26,234 nt of DNA from an uncultured Oscillospiraceae bacterium. GTDB taxonomy: Bacteria > Bacillota > Clostridia > Oscillospirales > Oscillospiraceae. The stretch spans positions 1 through 26,234 of the forward strand of contig CAJTOE010000017.1 in the NCBI GenBank assembly GCA_910577805.1, in the 5' to 3' direction. Shown piece after piece: positions 21,991 through 26,234 of this stretch. The stretch's first letter is position 1. Each line of letters begins with the position of its first letter. The notes below the pieces were generated by a model. The model was not told the origin of the DNA. It ran no database searches and saw nothing but the letters and a program-made list of their open reading frames with translations. The position numbers were made by a program, and so were the translations under genes.

Positions 21991-22078
21991 GATTGCAGAT
22001 GTTTCACCTTTTATTCATGCTCAAAACATATTCTCCCATATAAAGTGATACTTGGCAGCTATTTGCTTGAACTCTGTC

Positions 22079-22480
22079 TTATGCCCGCACATCCACTCCG
22101 CCGCCGATGGAGGTAAGGAAGTCCTGCCAGCTGTTGACGGACTTCTGGTAGGTGGAGGTTCTGGGTTCCTGATTCGTCAGATTCTTGAACTGCAAGCCCA
22201 AGAGCGTGACCTCCAGCTCCTCCGAGGTGGTGGCTTTGAAGGAATCCAGTTCGCTGGTCAAGCCGCTCCAGTCCACCGAGCCGTCCAGACCGTTCTGACG
22301 CAGGGTGTCTATGTAGGCGGACAGCTCCGCATCGGTGGGCTTCATAATATAATTGCCCTGCTGTACACGGTCCTGCATCCGCTGGATGCTGGCGGGGTCA
22401 CAGCGGAAGCTCGCCTGGGGCGCGCCGGTGGTGATCTGGCTGGTGATGTTGGGAATGTTTCCAAAATTTGTGATGTTCAT
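22079..22480 (-). CDS. Small hypothetical protein, likely flagellar-regulon member
   Basis: The product is 133 residues. I chose the ATG at 22478-22480 because AGGAGG (complement of 22488-22493) lies 7 bases upstream; a longer frame to 22558 has no such site. The protein begins MNITNFGNIPNITSQITTG, is polar, without cysteine clusters, signal peptide or membrane segments, and contains one Cys. I do not recognise a family. The short polar N-terminus without a cleavable signal would be compatible with a type III (flagellar) export substrate or chaperone, but this is speculation. A near-consensus sigma-28 promoter precedes it, so it is probably expressed with late flagellar genes. It is convergent with the long operon. 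Confidence 0.78.
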   Translation of the reverse strand: MNITNFGNIPNITSQITTGAPQASFRCDPASIQRMQDRVQQGNYIMKPTDAELSAYIDTLRQNGLDGSVDWSGLTSELDSFKATTSEELEVTLLGLQFKNLTNQEPRTSTYQKSVNSWQDFLTSIGGGVDVRA

Positions 22481-22610
22481 AGTAGTTCCTCCTAAAAATA
22501 GATTTCTAGGGATTGGCGTGTCGAGCATTTGCAGATAATGGGAAAGCACTAGCTGCACCTCCTGCGGCCAGGCGTTGGATGTGGTATCAAAGATAAAGCC
22601 TTTTATTTAT

Positions 22611-22636
22611 ATATCGGAAAATGCGGCGAAAAATTA
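22611..22636 (-). promoter_or_regulatory. Sigma-28 (SigD/FliA-type) promoter for the small minus-strand gene
   Basis: Reading the minus strand, TAAT (22636-22633), a 15-base spacer and a perfect CCGATAT (22617-22611) match the SigD consensus TAAA-N15-CCGATAT at 10 of 11 positions. The predicted transcript start lies near 22604, leaving a leader of about 125 bases before the start codon at 22480. Confidence 0.65.
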
Positions 22637-22721
22637 AGTTTTACCAGACAATGAGGGGATGTTGTGCTTACTTGCGGATAGGCTCTAAACCTTACCAAAT
22701 GAAAAAATATGAAAATTTCTC

Positions 22722-22750
22722 TTGACATTCCAGTAAGGGGAGGGTGTAAA
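22722..22750 (+). promoter_or_regulatory. Possible upstream sigma-A promoter
   Basis: TTGACA at 22722-22727 (perfect -35), a 17-base spacer, then TGTAAA at 22745-22750 (4 of 6 of the -10 consensus). If active it would give a leader of about 190 bases before the TetR gene. It is weaker than the element at 22878. Confidence 0.3.
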
Positions 22751-22877
22751 ACATAGGCAGTAACAGGCAGGGGAAGCAAAATTTTAATGTAATTTTAAAC
22801 TTGTCTTTGGAAAATCATAAACTCCATCTGCTAAAATCCAAAGCTGTGAATATTTTGTAAAAGAGGGAACGGACACC

Positions 22878-22906
22878 TTGACAGGGGACCGGGGAGCCTC
22901 TATACT
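22878..22906 (+). promoter_or_regulatory. Sigma-A promoter of the TetR-efflux operon
   Basis: TTGACA at 22878-22883, exactly 17 bases, then TATACT at 22901-22906 (5 of 6). Transcription should start near 22912-22914, inside the palindrome that follows. It sets the transcript start downstream of the ATG at 22909, which argues for the TTG start of the regulator. Confidence 0.85.
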
Positions 22907-22908
22907 TT

Positions 22909-22923
22909 ATGACAAGTTGTCAT
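22909..22923 (+). promoter_or_regulatory. Palindromic operator, probable TetR-family binding site
   Basis: ATGACAAGTTGTCAT is a perfect inverted repeat with 7-base arms and a single central base. It overlaps the expected transcription start of the promoter at 22878-22906, the position of a repressor site. The neighbouring TetR gene makes autoregulation the simplest reading. Confidence 0.75.
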
Positions 22924-22944
22924 ATGCAAAGGGAGGGAAGTCCA

Positions 22945-23553
22945 TTGCCCAGCGCCACGTTCTTGAACCTGCCGCCGGAAAAGCGGGAACGTTTCCTCCG
23001 GGCGGCGCGGGCGGAATTTGCCCGTGTCCCTTACGCGGACGCCTCCATTAACCGGATGATCCGGGCGGCGGGCATCCCGCGGGGAAGCTTTTATATGTAC
23101 TTTGCCAATAAGGAAGAGCTTTTCTTCTACATATTGGAGGTCTACCACGACCAGCTTGCAAAAGCGGCCTCCCAAATCCTGCGGGAGACCGGGGGCGACC
23201 TGTTCGCCGTCTTTGTTCAGTTGTATGACCGTCTGTCCGCCCCTCTGGGGCTGGAGCATCTGACCGAAATGCAGGCCATTCTGCGGCGCAACGCCGGACT
23301 CCAGCAGGGTCAGCTTCTGCGCTGTATCCAGCTGGACGAGATCGTCCGGCAGCTGCTCCCGCTGGTAGACCAAAGCAAGCTGTTCCTCCGGGCTCCGGAG
23401 GACTTGGAGGATATGTTTCATATCCTCATCAGCGTCTCCGGACCGGCCCTGGCCGCCGCCGCGGGCGGTGAAGCGGGACCGGAGGCCCGACGGCGCTATC
23501 TGGCCCGGCTGGACCTTCTCCGCAGGGGGATGCAGGCCCCCAAGAATCTGTGA
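22945..23553 (+). CDS. TetR/AcrR-family transcriptional regulator
   Basis: I place the start at TTG 22945: GGGAGGG lies 7 bases upstream, and the in-frame ATG at 22909 falls in the operator at or before the transcription start. This gives 202 residues. The N-terminal DNA-binding domain shows PPEKRERFLRAARAEFA, then the helix-turn-helix INRMIRAAGIPRGSFYMYFANKEELF (about residues 35-60), diagnostic of TetR regulators. The rest is the helical ligand-binding and dimer domain. It is followed by an adaptor and ABC transporter gene in the same direction, so it likely represses this export operon until a substrate or stress signal binds. The ligand is unknown. Confidence 0.92.
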   Translation: MPSATFLNLPPEKRERFLRAARAEFARVPYADASINRMIRAAGIPRGSFYMYFANKEELFFYILEVYHDQLAKAASQILRETGGDLFAVFVQLYDRLSAPLGLEHLTEMQAILRRNAGLQQGQLLRCIQLDEIVRQLLPLVDQSKLFLRAPEDLEDMFHILISVSGPALAAAAGGEAGPEARRRYLARLDLLRRGMQAPKNL

Positions 23554-23574
23554 CATAAAGGAGCAAACTGTCTT

Positions 23575-25206
23575 ATGGAAGCAACAAAAGTCCCCGAAAC
23601 GGCCCAGGCCGGTGAACAGCAGCAAGCCCCGGCCTTTCAGGCCCCCAAGAAAAAACGCAAATGGCCCAAGCGGCTGCTCATCGCGGCCCTGATCGCCGGC
23701 GCTGTGTTCTTCTTCGTCATCCGTCCCATGCTGGGCGCGGGCCAGCAGATGCTGGCGGGCATGTACCAGGCGGAGGCGGCACAGGTCCGGGATATGACCG
23801 TCACCGTGTCCAGCACCGGCACCGTCACCCCCATCGACTCCTACCGGGTGAACTCCCTGGTCACCGGCGAGGTGCTGGAGGCCCCCTTTGAGGAGGGCGG
23901 CTGGGTAGAGAAGGGCGCGCTGCTCTACCGCATCGATATGGGCGACGCGCAGACCGCCCTGGAGCAGGCCCAGCTCTCTGTCCGGCAGGCCCAGTTGAGC
24001 TACGATACGCTGGTGAAAAACCTGACCCCCACCGCCAGCGCCGCCGGCGTGGTCCAGACAGTCCATGTGGCGAAGGGTGACCTGGTAAACGCCGGGTCCC
24101 CCATTGCGGATATTACAGATACCTCGACGATGACCATTACGCTGCCCTTCCTCAGCGCCGACGCGGTGCAGATCTGGGTGGGCGCGGCGGCTACCGTGAC
24201 CATGGACGGCACCGGCGAGACTTTGAGCGGCACCGTGGAAAAAATCTCCACCGCTGACCTGGTGGGAGCCGGAGGGGCCTTGATCCGGCAGGTGGAGATC
24301 CGGGTGAACAACCCCGGCGCTCTCACCGCCCAGGCCACCGCCACCGCTACCGTGGGAGCCGTCTCCTGCGCAGGAAGCGGCAGCTTCCAGGCCAACCGCA
24401 GTCAGACTGTGGTGGCGATGACCTCTGGCGAGGTCACCGAGCTGCACATCACCGCCGGTACGAAAGTCTCCGCCGGGACCGCACTGGCGACGCTGGGCGG
24501 CTCCAACGTGAGCGACAGCCTGGAGAACGCGGCGCTGGCCCTGGAAAACGCCCAGCTCTCCCTGAAGCGCAGCCAGGACGCGCTGGACAACTACGTCATT
24601 ACCGCGCCCATCTCCGGCGAGGTCATTGAGAAAAATTTCAAGGTGGGGGATAAGCTGGACAACAACTCCCTCACCGCCGCCGGGGGCAATCTGGCGGTGA
24701 TCTACGATATGTCCAGCCTGACCTTTGAGATGCGCATTGCCGAGCTGGACATCAACAAAATCGAGGAGGGCCAGCCCGTATCCATCACCGCCTCCGCCGT
24801 GGAGGGGGAGGCGTTCTCCGGCTATGTAGATAAAGTAAATCTCAACGGCACCACCCAGAGCGGCATGACCAACTACCCCATTACCGTACAGATCACGGAC
24901 CCCGGGGCCCTGAAGCCCGGCATGAACGTGTCCGCGGATGTGATCGTGGACAAGGTTGGTCAGGTGCTCTGCGTCCCGGTGGAGGCCGTGAAGCGGGGCG
25001 GCGAAAGCCCCTATGTACAGGTGATCGCTCCGGAGGGCCTGGACGAAAACGGAAACGTGAAGGACCTGAGCCTGATCCAGCGCCGGGACGTGGCTCTGGG
25101 CAGCAACGACGAGCAGTACATCCAAATCACCGAGGGCCTCAGCGAGGGGGAGATCGTGGTGTGGGAGAACCAGGCCAGCAATCCCCTCGCCATGATGATG
25201 GGTTGA
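23575..25206 (+). CDS. Membrane-fusion/periplasmic-adaptor protein of an ABC efflux system (HlyD/MacA-like)
   Basis: The product is 543 residues from ATG 23575 (AAAGGAG 11 bases upstream). A cytoplasmic tail with KKKRKWPKR is followed by one membrane helix at about residues 36-52 (LLIAALIAGAVFFFVI). Outside are two lipoyl-like half motifs (VNSLVTGEVLEAPFEEGGWVEKG near 99-120; ITAPISGEVIEKNFKVGD further on), a paired-helix hairpin (ALENAQLSLKRSQDALDNYV) and beta-barrel segments ending in GLSEGEIVVWE. This is the MacA/YknX architecture. A second copy-like hairpin near residue 130 (ALEQAQLSVRQAQLSYDTLV) makes it longer than the usual 380-400 residues. It works with the ABC genes that follow to export a peptide, lipid or drug. 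Confidence 0.9.
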   Translation: MEATKVPETAQAGEQQQAPAFQAPKKKRKWPKRLLIAALIAGAVFFFVIRPMLGAGQQMLAGMYQAEAAQVRDMTVTVSSTGTVTPIDSYRVNSLVTGEVLEAPFEEGGWVEKGALLYRIDMGDAQTALEQAQLSVRQAQLSYDTLVKNLTPTASAAGVVQTVHVAKGDLVNAGSPIADITDTSTMTITLPFLSADAVQIWVGAAATVTMDGTGETLSGTVEKISTADLVGAGGALIRQVEIRVNNPGALTAQATATATVGAVSCAGSGSFQANRSQTVVAMTSGEVTELHITAGTKVSAGTALATLGGSNVSDSLENAALALENAQLSLKRSQDALDNYVITAPISGEVIEKNFKVGDKLDNNSLTAAGGNLAVIYDMSSLTFEMRIAELDINKIEEGQPVSITASAVEGEAFSGYVDKVNLNGTTQSGMTNYPITVQITDPGALKPGMNVSADVIVDKVGQVLCVPVEAVKRGGESPYVQVIAPEGLDENGNVKDLSLIQRRDVALGSNDEQYIQITEGLSEGEIVVWENQASNPLAMMMG

Positions 25207-25212
25207 TGCGCT

Positions 25213-25956
25213 ATGGAACATTTGATAGAATTTCAGTCGGTCTATAAAATCTACCAGATGGGCGACACCCAGGTCCGTGCCCTGGACGGAGTCGATATGA
25301 CCATCGACCCAGGGGAGTTCGTGGCCATCGTGGGCCAGTCCGGCTCCGGCAAATCCACCGCCATGAACATCATCGGCTGTCTGGACGTGCCCAGCACCGG
25401 CGTTTACAAGCTGGGAGGCGTGGACGTGTCCACCATGGACGACGACCAGCAGGCGGTGATCCGCAACAAAATGCTGGGCTTTATCTTCCAGCAGTACAAC
25501 CTGATTCCCAAGCTCAACGTGCTGGAAAACGTGGAGCTGCCCCTGCTTTACGCCGGGGTGTCGGAGCGGGAGCGCCGGGAACGTGCCCTGCGGTCCCTGG
25601 AGCGGGTGGGGCTGGCGGACAAGTACAAAAACCGGCCCAACCAGCTCTCCGGCGGCCAGCAGCAGCGGGTGTCCATCGCCCGCGCCCTGGCCGGGGACCC
25701 GTCGGTGATCCTGGCCGACGAGCCGACCGGCGCGCTGGACTCCCGGACAGGCCGGGAGGTCCTGCATTTTCTCAAGCAGCTCCACGAGGAGGGCAATACA
25801 GTCGTGCTCATCACCCACGACAACTCCATCGCCGTGAAGGCCGAGCGCATCGTCCGCTTACAGGACGGAAAAATCATCTACGACGGCGACGCCCACGACC
25901 CCCAGGCGGTGGTCCAGCCCCACCTGGACGACGAGGACGAGGAGGTGACCGCCTGA
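25213..25956 (+). CDS. ABC transporter ATP-binding protein (MacB/LolD/YknY-type)
   Basis: The 247-residue protein starts at ATG 25213, six bases after the adaptor stop; no strong ribosome site is visible, so it is probably coupled. Walker A is GQSGSGKST (about 41-49), the Q-loop is in FIFQQYNLIPKLNV, the signature is LSGGQQQRVSIARAL, Walker B is VILADEPTGALDS, and the H-loop is LITHDN. The family exports lipoproteins, peptides or antibiotics together with an FtsX-like permease. The C-terminal tail is acidic (DDEDEEV). Its stop overlaps the start of the permease. Confidence 0.95.
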   Translation: MEHLIEFQSVYKIYQMGDTQVRALDGVDMTIDPGEFVAIVGQSGSGKSTAMNIIGCLDVPSTGVYKLGGVDVSTMDDDQQAVIRNKMLGFIFQQYNLIPKLNVLENVELPLLYAGVSERERRERALRSLERVGLADKYKNRPNQLSGGQQQRVSIARALAGDPSVILADEPTGALDSRTGREVLHFLKQLHEEGNTVVLITHDNSIAVKAERIVRLQDGKIIYDGDAHDPQAVVQPHLDDEDEEVTA

Positions 25957-26234
25957 TGGGCATCAAGCAATCCTTTTTTCTGGCGGTCAAATCTCTGCTC
26001 ACCAGTAAGGTCCGGGCGCTTTTGACCATGCTGGGTATTATCATCGGCGTGGCGGCAGTGATCGTCATTATCTCCCTGGGCGACGGTATGACCAAAATGA
26101 TGAACGACCAGTTTGAGTCCATGGGAGCCAACCTGATCCAGGTCCAGGTGTGGGATTTCGGGTCCTCCCGGTCCGTGTCGCCGGAGGATATGTACGAGGT
26201 GATGGAGCGCAACCCGAAATATCTGAAGGCCGTC
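25956..26234 (+). CDS. MacB-like/FtsX-family ABC permease, N-terminal part (runs off window)
   Basis: The start at ATG 25956 shares one base with the ATPase stop (TGATG). The 93 visible residues begin MGIKQSFFLAVKSLLTSKVRALLTMLGIIIGVAAVIVIISLGDGM, the first transmembrane helix and coupling region of MacB/YknZ permeases, then enter the extracellular MacB periplasmic-core domain (FESMGANLIQVQV). It should pair with the two genes upstream. The rest of the gene is outside the window. Confidence 0.93.
   Translation, partial: MGIKQSFFLAVKSLLTSKVRALLTMLGIIIGVAAVIVIISLGDGMTKMMNDQFESMGANLIQVQVWDFGSSRSVSPEDMYEVMERNPKYLKAV

Larger units (their letters stand above)
22481..22944. other. Divergent intergenic region
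   Basis: This 464-base gap separates the minus-strand small gene from the TetR gene and shows no credible coding frame. It is AT-rich between about 22590 and 22860. It holds the sigma-28 promoter on the minus strand, two candidate sigma-A promoters on the plus strand (22722-22750 and 22878-22906), and the palindrome at 22909-22923. Confidence 0.7.

Noticed and set aside
22900..25818. Very long open frame on the minus strand opposite the TetR, adaptor and ATPase genes
   Set aside because: It is a composition shadow of GC-rich genes: the plus-strand products have full family motifs, while the minus-strand translation is His/Gly/Val-rich with no recognisable domain or ribosome site.
1..26234. 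CRISPR arrays, tRNA/rRNA genes, insertion sequences, attachment sites
   Set aside because: I saw no regularly spaced repeats, no tRNA-like cloverleaf or CCA end, no transposase frame and no flanking terminal repeats.

Overview
The window looks like a flagellated, low-GC-phylum (Firmicutes/Clostridia) anaerobe of moderately high GC. An Oscillospirales-type gut bacterium would fit, but that is an inference from the flagellin end, the AGGAGG-type ribosome sites, the frequent TTG/GTG starts, and the pairing of a membrane-fusion adaptor with a MacB-like ABC exporter. I cannot name the genus.

Layout. (1) Bases 1-121 are the 3' end of a flagellin gene, closed by a strong hairpin terminator. (2) Bases 274-21923 hold sixteen genes, all on the + strand. 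Gaps are at most about 50 bases, many start/stop codons overlap, and a hairpin terminator follows the last gene. A sigma-28-like promoter candidate lies just before the first gene. (3) A small minus-strand gene (22079-22480) of unknown function has a clear sigma-28-like promoter. (4) A separate module at 22945-26234 contains a TetR regulator with a sigma-A promoter and palindromic operator, a membrane-fusion protein, an ABC ATPase and the start of a MacB-like permease.

The main result is the sixteen-gene operon. It appears to encode a flagellin-linked glycan or surface-decoration pathway that includes a complete set of homologues for activated phosphoramidate synthesis, as described for the Campylobacter jejuni capsule (Cj1415-Cj1418). 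The set is a glutamine kinase of PEP-synthase type (17681-20482, fused to an N-terminal cytidylyltransferase), a class I glutamine amidotransferase (20479-21132), a LicC-like cytidylyltransferase (21129-21923), and an APS-kinase-like kinase (2317-2853) at the opposite end. Next to the kinase lie a PHP phosphoesterase suited to recycling a 3',5'-nucleoside bisphosphate and a 674-residue protein with sulfotransferase-like features that could be the transferase. An epimerase/IspD-TarI-like/TarJ-like trio probably makes a CDP-pentitol or similar CDP-polyol. Two glycosyltransferases, two methyltransferases, a radical SAM enzyme, a formyltransferase-like protein and two paralogous alkaline-phosphatase-superfamily proteins complete the operon.

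A second unusual property is that six or seven otherwise unrelated enzymes in the operon carry the same kind of small Rossmann-like module (a GAG/GTG-x-x-G loop), at either the N- or the C-terminus. Functional assignments come from motifs read by eye. Substrates and the final chemical product are inferred.
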